From contig CM031556.1 in the NCBI GenBank assembly GCA_018466975.1, positions 248,001 to 312,000 on the forward strand: a DNA stretch of 64,000 nucleotides, given 5' to 3'. This stretch comes from Sparassis latifolia. Taxonomy: Eukaryota; Basidiomycota; Agaricomycetes; Polyporales; Sparassidaceae. The notes below the pieces were generated by a model. The model searched no databases, was not told the DNA's origin, and saw only the letters and a program-made list of their open reading frames with translations. The first letter of the stretch is position 1. Each line of letters opens with the position of its first letter. Position numbers and translations under genes: made by a program. Shown here piece after piece: positions 1 through 11,589 of the stretch.

Positions 1-821
1 CCCTCTCTTGCGAGTCCTCCTCTTCATCTTCCCTAACATCGTCGTCGTCATATGGTGGGCGCCGCCGTGAATGTACTAGAGGAGTCCGCTCATTTACACG
101 TCCCGCACCTACACCTACGCGCGTCTGTGTCCCATGCGAATGTCCGTTCGGCGTTCCATGCGCCGAGGGAATACCGCGCCTCTGCCAGCCTCCCGCACTG
201 GCATACGCACTGAGGCGCTTCCCAAGCGGGCCCCACCCAGTATTCTCGTCCGCCTGATATCGCAGTGGCGCAGATATCGACGAGGACGGGGAGTCTGAGG
301 CAGACGAGGGTGTAGAGGTACCGTTCACAGCACTCATACTGTTCCGATGCCGGTGCACTCCCGAAGTGATGCGCACGCGCGACCGAAAGCGGACGCGAGG
401 GACCGGGCGCACAGGTGGGGGCTCAGATGGGCTCCTGTAGCCATCCGCGTTGGAATCGTGGTCATGCGCGGGTTCGTCTGAGGGAATGATAATGACGGAG
501 GAGGGAGTCTGCGAGCGCGGCGAAGGGTCGTCGTCGATGAGGTGAAGCGCGTTCCCGGGCGTGATGCATGGCTTCGGAGAGAGTCTTCAATAGAGAGCTT
601 GCCGTCGTAGAATATATCCATGTCGTCGGACTCGAGGTCGACGGTTATACGCGGGCGCATCCTGGGCTCGCGGGTGCTGGGGCTCTGATCGCCGGGGACG
701 TCGTCTTCGGTGTGAAGTACAAGCCTTGGAGGCTGACGCTCGCCGTCCGTCACCTCATGCTGGCCCTCGTCTGACCTACAGTTGACTGTATGTCCGTTCT
801 GTGCGTGTCTCGTGTTGTCTC
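1..821 (-). CDS. Hypothetical disordered protein, partial (runs off left edge)
   Basis: A Ser/Pro/Arg/Asp-rich coding stretch reads leftward off the edge. The part from about 570 to 1 stays open and contains IDDDPSPRSQTPSSVI, NERTPLVHS and an acidic tail. The part from about 820 to 570 is open in a different frame and contains HTEDDVPGDQSPSTREP and VDLESDDMDIFYDGKLSIED. The two join naturally only if one base is missing near 575-580, because no GT-AG intron fits there. Candidate acceptors lie at 822 and 776. A possible first ATG at 1012-1014 starts a short Pro-rich reading that hits an in-frame TAG, so the start is undetermined. No domain is recognisable. The composition suggests a disordered N-terminal region, and an ERTPL-type motif is common before the membrane part of fungal transporters, but that is only a hint. 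Confidence 0.4.
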
Positions 822-1011
822 CTGAACGTGGCAATTTAATATTGAAACAACCGTGTGTAAAGTGGAGATAAGGAATGAGATCAGTGATTAATATTGCACG
901 CACCTAGTAGCGTGGACGAAAGCTCGGAGATATTTGGTTGAGAATAGGGTTGTTGGGGGGCGGTTGCTGCCTCAGTCTTCGACGGTCCGCCATCCATGAG
1001 TCGGTCATGAA

Positions 1012-2261
1012 CATGGCAGGTCAGCGCCGTGAATATTTGTCGAAATGTGAAGTCGGATAAGAGGCCAGGGCTAGGTCAGCTGCACCATTAACCCCGTATC
1101 TAGATGCCGTGCTACTGCTACCGCTCTACTGCCACTCGGGCTATCGGACAAATCAGGCTTTTCAGCTTTCTACCAAGAGTGCCAGGCACTCAAGATGCAG
1201 ACTCAGATGACTCAAGCACCTCTTCTCGATGCCCAACATAGGACTACGCCGGTCTCTGGTGAGTTTGCGAAATACTGTACATGTGCGGTTGCTGTGGCCA
1301 TGTCTGTTCTTCATGAAGAGGCCAAATCAATGACGCCTGGAGAGCCTGTGCCGCCGTATAGCTCTGAGGCCGCATCCGCCACCCTGGACGCTGATGAAGT
1401 CGCCAAAAGGCGCAATCCGTGCCAAGAGTGACTTCAAGGGCGCCATACCTATGGCATTCGGCACCATGTCTCTTCTCTCATCCTAGCGCCAGAGTTTGTG
1501 TGCTGCCAGTCGATTACGGTGTTCTCCCAAGCGTACGACGACACCGATGTGTTTGAAAACCCTTGGTGCTGGGACTCAAAGCTCTATTGTTGCGATGGAA
1601 TCCCTTAACAATGCGGCCGTCAAGACTGGGGTGCAAGGTCCGGACTTTCTCTCCATGGATGTCGTGTCTCCGACTTCATTCCCCCTCAGGCAATAGCCCG
1701 CGATAACGAATGGGAGATCTGGGACGCTACTGCGGGGATCAGTACCCCGAAGATTTTGTGCTTATGCGTTGGTTTGTACACTGTTCACAATCGGACGATT
1801 CGGACCTGCTATTTTTGTGGAAAACAGAACCTCGATAGAAATGAGTCTCCTCCATGCAGCTTGATCCTGCGGTATCACTGTACACAAGTTATCCTTCCTC
1901 TCCACTTCCTTCCAGCTATCTCCCGATTGTGTGAATGCTTACAAAGTTACACCGCAGGGGCTTCAATCAGCAACGTTGTTTTCTGTACTGTACATCGTAG
2001 GCTCCTCAGCCACGTATATACAGAACCCCGCCGTAGGTATATTGCCTGTATAGGTCCTATCGGTGTTCATCCGCCCTCTGCATTGTAATTGCAGCAAAGG
2101 ATGGAGAGCGGTATTCAAATAGTCTCTTTCCCATCATAAAGCGGCACCACTAGCATGCAAAAAAGGAGCATGCCTTCGAGATGAGCATGAATTATATTGT
2201 GAAATTGGTGCGAGAACTTCGAGCAGAGGCAGCACCCCCAACGGCGATGAAGAATCGTCAC
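1012..2261. other. Region without a supported gene; weak plus-strand fragments
   Basis: Between the left-edge gene and the ADAM gene the plus strand has short open stretches in changing frames. One begins at ATG 1195 and includes PGEPVPPYSSEA. Around 1540-1600 another frame reads FENPWCWDSKLYCCDG, and from about 1650 a third reads SDFIPPQAIARDNEWEIWD. They look coding-like in composition but do not join by clear introns. This could be a decayed gene or a small lineage-specific gene whose structure I cannot resolve. It may also hold the 3' UTR of the neighbouring minus-strand gene. Confidence 0.25.
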
Positions 2262-5200
2262 CTAATTAGAAGCGCCAGTTCGAGCAGCTTGCACAGTTTT
2301 AGGGAACACCTGTGGCGTCCAACGACCCTCGGGGGATGACCTCAGTACAGGCCCAACAGATCGTGCCGCATGCGCTCCCGAAGGCCCGTCGCCAATCCTA
2401 TATGCTCGTGTTCTTGCTAGTGCCGGCTCGGAAGAGTGCAGCGTCCTTTTATCACTTCCTTTCTGTACCTTCTTGCGACGCTCAGCCGTACAACCTGAGA
2501 GTCGACATGCCGGTTGATTTAGCTCAGATCTATAAATAATTAATATGCACTCACAGCGGTAGATCGCATAAATTACGAGTAGGAGGACTATGGCGAGCGT
2601 GATCGTGACATGGATGGAGATGTCCAGGTTCTGCCTATACCAGGCCTATTGCACAAGGTCATGAGCAATAGTTTCCAAGCAGAAAATATTCATGTTCATA
2701 TTCATATGTCAAAGTGTCAATTACACTGCCAGCCTGGCAGGTGCCGCTGTTGCAAGTGCTTCCATATCCTAGAGGACATAAATGAACAATGTCCACGAAA
2801 TGATAGACCGACTCGAAAAAGTCTACCGCATGGAGAGCCATCGATGAGATCTGACTGCAGGATAATGCACTGGCCTGAATCTGCTGGGTTGAGACAGGAT
2901 ACTTGACAAGACTTGCTGTCTTTATTAGGACACGCTGTTGTCAAGTTCATCGACGCGCCGACCATCTGGCATTGCACTGGAGTGACGAGAATGAGCCTCA
3001 ACCTTAACGACAGAATGGGTGACGCTCACCATTCAGCGACGTGCATTGTCCACTTGCACAGGCAAGACCGTTCGAACCACAGCTCTTGCCTAATACAGTA
3101 TTCAGCAAAGCTCATGCAGAGAAGAAACAAAAGCGAGTGTGACTAACCATTCGGTGCCGTCAAGTCCGCAGGGCACGCTGACGAGTTCCCAGTGCACATC
3201 TCCGTCGTGTCACACGTAGGATCCAGAGCCGCTCTGCATACCTGCGTTGCCGGGGAGAAGGAACACTGCGCGGTGCAGCACGGGCTACTGTCCGGATCAC
3301 ATACCGCCCCCGCAGTGAACTTACAGGTGCTGACATCGCAACATGTCGAGTTCGAGCCTCTCCCCGGATCGCACTCTTCGCCCTCCTCGACGATGCCGTT
3401 CCCGCACATATTCATCGTGATGAGTTGTTGGGATCGGTTGGGATCGACCAGACAGGTGGTGTTCGTCATCTCGTCCGCGCCGATATTTCCCATCATCAAC
3501 GAACCTGTTATGTACTTCAGAAAGGTTGTGCAGAGGTACTGAAAACAAACGTACAAATGTTGCCGACTGTGCACTGCGAGAAGGCCATTTCACTGCTCTC
3601 CGTTACTGGGTTCATGACGAATTGCGAGTTCGCATTGCATGTCATTGCAGATAAGGGACAGCAAACAGTTGAATTTGCTAGGCTGCAACTATTGGTGCAC
3701 TAGAACGCGAATGGTGATCATTGAGCTACAATTGCTACTCATTCTTTGGAAGAACATACATCATGCTGGGCAGCACGCATATCAATTAAGTGAGCCACCA
3801 TGCTATGAGATGCATACTCACAATGGCGCCAAAATTATGGCCGATTTCGTGTGATGCTACTTGCCACTCAGTGCGCCCAGCAGTTGTCACTGCGGTGCCC
3901 GACACAATCGAGGGAGCACTCCCGGAAGACGACTGCTGGCATCTATGTATCCATCTCAGGATCAAGCTCACCGTACGGTCTTGGATACTCACAGTGTCGC
4001 TAGCCACGCAACACCCACTTCTGTACCACTCGGACATCCACTCATGAGATGCCACAGTCCTGCGCCATCGTTTCCTTTCTGCCCACGCCAGCCGGAGAAG
4101 AGCGACAAGCGCTCATTGAGTGAGATGCTTGACGAGCAGGCAACGTTCCACGGGACCGCAGGATCAGTGGCATTTGGACAGCTAGTCGGCCCAGTGAGCT
4201 ATTTTTCAAGAAATGCAGTTGGAGAGATCACCTTGAGTCTTGGACCTGCAGCTCGATAATCCCGAGAGTGACGTTGAATGTTGACTAAATGGCATGAATG
4301 CGGCTGCGTTGCTCAGATTATATTACACTGACCTTGTACAAAGCGCTGGCTGAATTCCAGTTGGTAAGGATCTGCTGTGTCGCATTCTCCTTGGATCCAT
4401 AATGGCTGGTATATTCACAATCCGCAGCAACGCCCATGTAAACTATCATCTCGGTTGTAGGACAGCCAAAGGTTGAGCCAATGTTGCCCGAGAAACTATT
4501 CTGAACGTCAATACATGTTCGGGGACAGCTACAACCACACAAGCGCACTTCGAAGACATGCTACCTCCCGCGACATCATCACGTTTGATCGGGCCGCCAT
4601 TCGAGGTATTGCGAGTGTTCAGCAATCCGAGACGATCATACCACGGATTCAAGAGCGAAGGAGAGGGCTTGCGAAGCACCGAATTGAGCGAAGGGTCAGT
4701 GTTATATGACAGATTATCGTGCCCACACGTGTGCACGTTCCCCTCCGCATATTCGTGCGGGGCCATCATGTCTGAATCGCGCCAGACGACAAGGGTAGAG
4801 TCCGGATCAATGTCCGAGAGCGAGACGTGGGGATCGAGCTCGAGCTTGTTGCGGAGATAGTTTTCCTTCGTCATGACATGGTGCACCACACCATTCACCG
4901 AGAACCCGCCCTCCAACAGTGGTGCAATCCCCTTCGCGGCGTCGCCTTGGTGGTGCACAACGATCCGCGCCCAGCCGAGTGCAGGGTCCGTCCACGGTCG
5001 CGCGATAACTCCAGCAGCATCTTCGCGCAGTCGGTCTGGGGAGGCGTCCGCGGGTACGACCTCCCCCCAGTAGGCCTTCACGGAGCCCCGCAGTAATGGC
5101 TCAGTGTGTATCCGGACATTCTGTCCGTCAGGTGAAGTGTGATAATGACTAATACGAGCAGCGGGGTGGATTAGGTGCTCATTAGGTCGTAGATGCAGAT

Positions 5201-5505
5201 GGTATACGTCGCCGAACGCGGAAAGCTTCAGCCGAAAGGTATCAGAGTGTGTAAGAACAGACGAGTCGAGCGGAAGGGCGCGTCTGCCACCGTGACGAGA
5301 CGATGGCTTCCGGGGTAGTATCTCTATAGCGAGTATCGATGGGTGCTCAACACGCTTCAATGGTCGCGCGGGGGAGCTTGAAGCTGCGTTGCAATGCGTA
5401 TATAGCCCATTGCACGCGCAAACGGTCAGAGAACATACCTGAAACGACGTCGAGGTTCAGGAACAGAGCAATAACTAGCGCGGGTATCCAACAGTAGAAA
5501 TACAT
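2262..5505 (-). CDS. ADAM-type membrane-anchored zinc metalloprotease (disintegrin-metalloprotease)
   Basis: The start at 5505 gives a hydrophobic signal peptide ([17 protein letters not shown]) and is followed by an intron. The propeptide-like region continues through about 4560. The catalytic domain shows [15 protein letters not shown] and the zinc signature [10 protein letters not shown] followed by HD, with the Met-turn region QFVMNPV downstream. The disintegrin domain follows at about 3500-3145 ([15 protein letters not shown], then many paired cysteines and [12 protein letters not shown]). A Cys-rich segment comes next (2990-2740), then a transmembrane helix near 2640-2560 ([17 protein letters not shown]) and a basic cytoplasmic tail ending at a TAG at 2262-2264. 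At least nine introns are needed. The order signal, pro, protease, disintegrin, Cys-rich, TM matches fungal ADAMs. The active-site residues visible are intact, so an active sheddase at the cell surface or in the secretory path is the inference. The His-Asp of the zinc motif lies on a 6-nt microexon (3760-3765). Confidence 0.9.
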
Positions 5506-6017
5506 GTTAACGGTGCAAAATGGCGGCCTCGGCGGCGGCGGCGACCACTAGTACTGCATACCAACAGACTTGGAATTTCTGAGGGTTGGTGAATGCAACG
5601 GTAACCGACCTGCGGGAAACCCGAACGTTCTATGCAAAAAAGCTGGAGAAAAAGACAGCAGAGCGAGGAGAGGGCGAAAGCGACGAAAAGCGACAAAGCA
5701 AATTGAAGCAAGAGTCTATCTAGTATCCAATGATGGTTTTAGACGTCATGTTGCAAGCAGACATGCGTTAATCACACCCGCCACCAATCAAGTTGAATCA
5801 ACCCAGCGGCCGCGGCCAATCGCACTCTCACATCATTTCTGTTCTCACTCAACGCCAGAAAGGTGGGCCAATTATCATGCAGGGCCAATCAGAGCAAATA
5901 CTTTCCACAGAAGGCACTGTTTGATCAGGACAGGAATGACCGCAATCACCAGGGGGCAACGCAAGAAGTATAGCAACAGTGTCATCAAGACGTAGTGAGG
6001 GGCTGCTAAGCTGATTA
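5506..6017. other. Intergenic region upstream of the ADAM gene
   Basis: This stretch separates the ADAM start from the 3' end of the next minus-strand gene, so it should contain the ADAM promoter and the terminator of the DUF7704-type gene. A short GGC/CGG-rich run occurs near 5526-5542 in what would be the ADAM 5' leader. No further gene is supported. Confidence 0.4.
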
Positions 6018-6807
6018 TCACTGCGCCTTGGCTTTCAGCTGCTGGCCGTAGTAGTATCTCGTTCGTCCGATACCCAAAAACCATGCCAGCCTAGGAGAAT
6101 AGTTAACCATGGTATATGGCAGCATAATGTTCATCATACCTGCAGCTGAGGAGAACGATCACGAACGTGATATTCCCGTGCGTCATGGAATTCCAGCTGC
6201 CAAAGTCATACTGCAGCTCTTTCGGAAGCCCTACAAACGACCAAATGATGCTTCGCATACTTGGTTAGCGGGATAAATATACACAGGACATATTACGCAC
6301 TGCGTTACCTGCAACCCAGCATTAGCGCATGCAAAGAAATCAGCTGGAAGACACGCACGTCTGCGAGTGCTAGAGCGGTGAAGCTCGCGCCTAGGATGCG
6401 CTCCTGCGCGACTGGGTTGTCCGGCAGCGCATCTCGCACAGCTCGGAACACGAACGTTGAGATCAGACCCAGTAACAGGTAACCTACAAATTGACCTTCA
6501 GATACGAGGAACTGTAGCAGAATATTGGTGTGGATGCACAGTTGCCCAGCTGCCGGATGGCCATAATCGTCCGTGTATCCGTGAGCGCCGCCAGCGGAAG
6601 GTTAACGTCCGGAACAAGCTGGTGGTGGAACCACGTCGCTCCGGGGAAGAACCATGCCAGTATGGCAGGCAAGATGGTCGAGGCTGGAAATCGGAAACAT
6701 TATATTGAAATGGTTTGAATTTGAACGCATAGAAGTAAACCCGCACCTGGCTCTATATGCAAGAAGAGCAGTTTGTAGAATCCAGGAAGAGCAGGGAAGT
6801 CTGACAT
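6018..6807 (-). CDS. Small four-helix membrane protein, DUF7704-like
   Basis: The reading starts at ATG 6807 with MSDFPALPGFYKLLFLHIEP and continues after introns through PAILAWFFPGATWFHHQLVP, LLGLISTFVFRAVRDALPD, ERILGASFTALALADV, GLPKELQYDFGSWNSMTHGN and ITFVIVLLSC, ending LAWFLGIGRTRYYYGQQLK before TGA at 6018-6020. Four introns of about 50-70 nt join these parts, with GT and AG ends visible. About four hydrophobic segments suggest an integral membrane protein. The order of conserved-looking motifs (ALPxFYK at the start, NPVAQERILGAS in the middle, MTHGNIT before the last helix) is what I recall for the fungal DUF7704 family, whose function is unknown. The family name is from memory and less certain than the gene structure. 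Confidence 0.75.
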
Positions 6808-6979
6808 GGCTACAACGTGTTACACGCGAATAGCTCTTCAATTATGTCTTAATGCTCGCAAGCACGCAGCCTATCCGTGACTGCAGAAGAGCGAAAGCAG
6901 CACGAAGGAAGAGGAGAAGAGGGTAGTGGTGTCATGAGAAGGCAGCGGGCGCAGTAGTTCTCTTCCCGACGTCCATCAC

Positions 6980-9188
6980 ATGTCTTACTTCAATCTGGCA
7001 CCCAGGACATACGTCTCGGGCGCAGACAGCCCAGGATCGTCAGTCTTCGACCTGCCGACGCAGCCAGAACGGAAGGCTAGCAACGGCAGCTCGAGCAAGA
7101 CCGCCGCGCAGGTAGACGTGCCGCAGAACGGCTCGCAATCCTTCCTGGTCATTTCCGGGGGGACGGGCTGCAACTCGATATGCGCCGCGTTCGGGAACGC
7201 GTCTTACGTGCTGCCCGTGTCGGACGATGGGGGCTCGTCCAGCGAGATCATACGTGTCTTGGGTGGGCCGTCGATCGGTGAGTGGTGAACGTCTCGGGGA
7301 GGAGAGCCTCTCTGAATTGTCGTGGCTAGGTGATATACGGTCGCGGCTAGTTCGCCTGATACCGTCTGCACCACCCTCTTCACCCCTGGATTCAATACGC
7401 ACCTTGCTCGCGTACCGGCTTCCAGCTGATCGAACTGAGCGCGAAGCACGGGATGAGTGGAGAGATATCGTCGAAGGTAGGAGTCATCTTTGGTCGGGTA
7501 TACCAAATGACCGCAAGGAACTTATCAGAGGTGAGCTAGAACATATCTACAGGTTAAATGTGATGATAAACGCGTCGCAGGGTTCCTTGTACATTTCGAA
7601 AACGAGGTATTGAAACGCGCGCACAAGAACTTCTCGTTTGTGAATGGAAGGCGAGTCATATTTCCCTGTTGAGCTTCCGTTGGGCACAAGTCAACGTTGT
7701 GCGTCCGAATCCTTGGTGCTTTCCTGATTTTCCGTTATGCAACGGAGTACGCAAATTCTGCGCTTTGTACCCAAAAACGGGGGTGGGCGTGGGTAGGTTC
7801 ATAAACATTTCTTGGACTCCGACAAGATCTGCGCTGTCTACTGTGCGCCTTCTGCTTGGAGCGGTGGTCGTGTGTGCGGATCGTTTGACGGTGCTAATCG
7901 GTCTTCACGCAGCATTGGCAACTACTTCCTTTCTGCCGCACAGGAATTCTTCCGATCATTGCCCTCGGCCATTTTTCTCTTTTCATCAATCACAAATAGC
8001 CAGGTTTGCTGACCTGCGTTTGCCTCGTCCGTGCACTGACTCGCCGCTCCCTCTCTGCAGGCCAACATCCTCCCCGTGATCGTGACCAACCACACAGTGA
8101 CGATCGCAGCAGAACTAGTCAGCTTCTGTCTCCTAGGCTGCCCGCCGCATGACTCACATGACGCGCGACTTACAAGGAGAACGGTAGGAGGCTCGTCGGC
8201 CAGTGCGAGATCTCTCACCCCGTGCACGGCGCGCCTACCATCAGCGTCGCCCCGGACGATTTCGACGTGGATCCGGATGCGGTCTCCTCGATGGACGCGC
8301 TGGACGGGATGATTTCACCGCCACAGAATGTGATGTTCCAGTCCAGGGCCAAGGGCGCGTACGAGCCGCTTGACGCACGGATTTCGCGTGAGTGTGTCAG
8401 GTTTCACAGGTTCGTGCGGGGATGCGCTGATGCGCGCAATAGGGCTGTACTATATCAACGCCTACGGCAACGAGATCCACCCCTCACCGAACTCTGACTA
8501 CATCACGAATCTGTCCTTGACAGATGTCCTTGTGTACTCGTGCGGGTCGCTATGGACGAGGTAGGACGCATGTACCTCGACTCGCGCATCATGGTTAGGT
8601 TAAAATGAGAAGTCCAGCATTATACCGTGCCTGGCGCTCAAAGGTGTCGCGAATGCGATTGCACGCTCGCGTTCTCTGCGCGCGAAGATTCTCCTGTGTA
8701 AGATCACAACTTCCACCCGCCACACTGTGCTGACAACTTAGACCCACGTGCATCTGTAGTAAATTCACGAAACGACAGAGAGACGCACGGATACACAGCA
8801 GTTGATTACATAAAGTAAGTTTCTCGCGTGGGGGTTCTGTAGTTTGGCTCACAATATCACCAGCACAATCGTCCGCACACTGAATACTCCGTATCACAAA
8901 CACTCATACGGAGGCCTTGGCAACGCCGACACCACGTACCCTGCGTCGGCGTTCATCACGCACCTCCTCTACCTGAGGGGCGCAGCCATCGCAGTGGACG
9001 TGCTGGAGATCACGGTGGGTTTGCAGCTCTATGCTCGTCAATGTAGTTTCATATGCCTCGCGCAGCGCCTGGGTGTCAAATGCGTAGAAGTTGACGCACC
9101 AGCCGATGGGACGACAGGCGTGCCGCAGTTCGATGCGACTTGCGTTCGCCGAGCGATTGATCGTGTTTTGGCTGAGGCAGTGGACTGA
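6980..9188 (+). CDS. CofD/UPF0052-family protein (YvcK/YNL011C-like)
   Basis: The start at ATG 6980 gives a short disordered leader and then FLVISGGTGCNSICAAFG, a glycine-rich first strand and loop typical of the CofD-like fold. VLPVSDDGGSSSEIIRVLGG and DIRSRLVRLIP follow across the first intron. Later exons give FFRSLPSAIFLFSSITNSQ, ILPVIVTNHTVTIAAELV, MISPPQNVMFQSRAKGAYEP, GNEIHPSPNSDYI, TDVLVYSCGSLWTS, NTPYHKHSYGG and FITHLLYLRG. The last exon reads RLGVKCVEVDAPADG and ends VLAEAVD then TGA at 9186-9188. At least six introns are implied. The family includes bacterial YvcK (cell-wall and carbon regulation) and archaeal CofD (F420 synthesis). The substrate of the fungal branch is not established, so only membership is claimed. 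It is transcribed away from the DUF7704-like gene, with starts 172 bp apart. Confidence 0.85.
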
Positions 9189-9600
9189 ATTATTATTGTA
9201 CCTTTTCGCCATCAATAATTGTGGGATTTGTACGCCGGTGATAGTCTCGTACTCCACACCTCCAACGCTATGGGACTTCCGTGGAGCTTTTGCGATGTTT
9301 CTGGATGTCGCTAAGGAACGATTATTCGATTTGCAGGATGTTGAGGCTGGAATTTTACTTGATTCAGTGATTCACAACGAAGGGTATTGGAGCTACATGT
9401 AACTCGTGAACGGATTATAAAGAAGCCCAGTACCACGTACGACTATTCACTGTACAATTAGCATCCATGATCTAGCTACTACGCCGGACGGTAAATTTAC
9501 GAATACGAATGATGTCACGAGAGTATTCATGGCAAAGATAGTGAGGACCAATAGATACGCAACAACGAATGAAAATGCATAATGTGAAAAAAGACGCGTC
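9189..9600. other. Convergent intergenic region
   Basis: The CofD-like gene ends at 9188 and the protease-like gene on the other strand ends at 9601. The segment is AT-rich in places and presumably holds both 3' UTRs. A plus-strand open stretch continues to 9402 but does not extend the conserved protein. Confidence 0.4.
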
Positions 9601-11589
9601 TTACGCCTGGTCGGGAAGGGACGCGATTTGGAGTGGGGCAGTAGACGATGTGTACGCAGACGACGACGATCCCTCCGACACGGGCTCGGGCCGGACGTAC
9701 TCGCCCTTCGCATCGCGAGCAGTGGACATTCTATCCCCCACACTGCTCCTCTCAGTTGCCTCGTACGCAGGGGGAGGAAGCGCCTCCGTGTGATAGAGGT
9801 GGCTGCTCAACAAGGGCGACACGACCCCGGGCGAGTCGGGTGGAGAGACGAACTGCGCGTGCTGTTCCTGCTGTGCCTCCGGGATACCCCCGACTATGTA
9901 TGGCTCGACGACGGCGCTAATGGGCTCGCCTATGATGTCCATCTTCTCCGAGAAGCGGTACCGGTGGCGGCGGAAGTAGAAGAGCGCGCCGAGCACGATG
10001 AGTAGCACGCCCGCGACACCGCCGATCGTTCCACCGACGATCGCGCCCACGTTTGTTGAGTGGGAGGTGGAGCTCCGCGCGGCCAGGGTGACAGTGTCGG
10101 TGCCGTTGCGATTGATCTCGAAGATCCTATAGGGAGGTGTGAGCGACCATATACAGCAAGAATGTACGGCCTACGCACACGTAGAACTGGCTGAGGAAAC
10201 GGGCACCGAGGATGTACTGGGTGATGCTGCTGTCAGTCCAACCTTCGATCCCGCTCGTGCAGACGGCGTCCGAGTTTGTCATGAGCGTCGATTGGTCAAG
10301 CGTAAAGCTCTGGGAGCCGATGGATACAGTGAAAGTGTACTTCGCATCGCAGGGGACCATCCAAGCACCGGACTCAGACCCCAGAGAAGACAGACTGGGC
10401 TCGTACACCGATCCCGAGATGATGCCATCTGTACAACGGTAAGCGACGAAGCTATCTACCAGAAAATCTGGACCTACTGATAAGCTGCGCTTGTTCGAGT
10501 GGGAAGTACATGTCTGTGTAATAGGGGTCAACCGTAGCGACCATAGGCTGGTTGTTCTGAGATGCCGAGTTCCCGCTCTTGAACTGCCAACCGTCTAGCT
10601 CGACCGTGAAATCGGGTTGACCACTGGATGTCGAGTAATTCGCCGCGGTGTTGGGCTGTACTGCCATGGATGCCATATGGTTCGGATTGTACGCGGACGA
10701 ATCGGGGGAAAGCCAGTGCAGTGTACCAGCGTTGCTCTTGGGCGTAACAGTAGGCTGGTTAGTCGACGATGTGTTCTTGGGCGTGATGATAGGTGAGCTG
10801 ATCTGCATGCCATAGCGGAAAGCAGGTTGTGAGGGATTGCGATCCAGCCATTGCCCGAAAATGGTATCATCGAAACCTGCATTGAAGGTGCTCCCTGGTG
10901 TACTTGCTGCGGCAACATTCCGGTTTGTGCCCAGACCAAGCACTCCGGACACGCCATTGTTGAAGATGGTGCCAGTATTTGACGAATCCGCGACTACGAC
11001 TAACGACAAAGTCAGATAAACGACGGCTGAATCAAAGACGAGACTGACTGGTTTGATTTTTGTAGTTCCAGTCAGATCCATTTGTAGTTGCCATGGTACA
11101 AGTTTCCTTGATGACTTTCCCGCTGTACGAAGCGTCTGCCAAGCTCGCTCCGTCTGAACCACTCATAGATTGAGCGGTTGTCGACTTAGACATGTTGTAC
11201 CTATTGCACGTCTTATAGCAACAATCGATCTTGCAACTAACAAAACATACTCACAAATTGGTGTTACTGCAGGAGCTGCAATTATTTCCCGCAACTGCAG
11301 TGAGCCCGGTGCTAGTCGTGAGAGTGAAGCTGAAGTTCTGAGCCCCAGGACCAGTAGACTGCGATCACCTCAGTTGATAGATCCTGCCAGGATAGACGCT
11401 GTCGTGTCGTGAATCGCTCACCATTCCGACAGGGACATTGTATCTCCCAAGGTTATCGTATGACAGCTGAATTGGGATGGTCGCGGGCGCAGGAGGCTCG
11501 GAGTCGCGTTTCTGCATGTTTATACGTACCGCGAACGCGAGGTGCGACGGGCAGAGCGCAAGAAGACATATTTTCTGCAGCGACCACAT
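9601..11589 (-). CDS. Aspartic-peptidase-like single-pass membrane protein, probably catalytically dead
   Basis: ATG 11589 opens with the secretion signal MWSLQKICLLALCPSHLAFA. The lumenal part has the layout of a pepsin-like A1 protein: an N-lobe with NFSFTLTTSTGLTAV and NNCSSCSNTNLY, GVSGVLGLGTNRNV, FDDTIFGQWLDRNPSQPAF, ELDGWQFKSGN, then VDPYYTDMYFPLEQAQLI, WMVPCDAKYTFTVSIG and YILGARFLSQFYVIFE. A transmembrane helix follows (IGGVAGVLLIVLGALFYF), then a Pro/Ser-rich cytoplasmic tail ending in PDQA and TAA at 9601-9603. In active A1 enzymes two DTG/DSG motifs occupy the places where this protein has TSTG and VDPYY. Both catalytic Asp-Thr/Ser-Gly motifs therefore appear lost. The likely role is binding or sensing rather than proteolysis, which is inference. 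Four or more introns are needed. Confidence 0.75.

Noticed and set aside
3540..3575. Frameshift or 16-nt intron in the ADAM gene after CTVGNI
   Set aside because: A normal intron of about 50 nt from GTACGT to ATAACAG joins GNI to [15 protein letters not shown] in frame, so no defect is needed.
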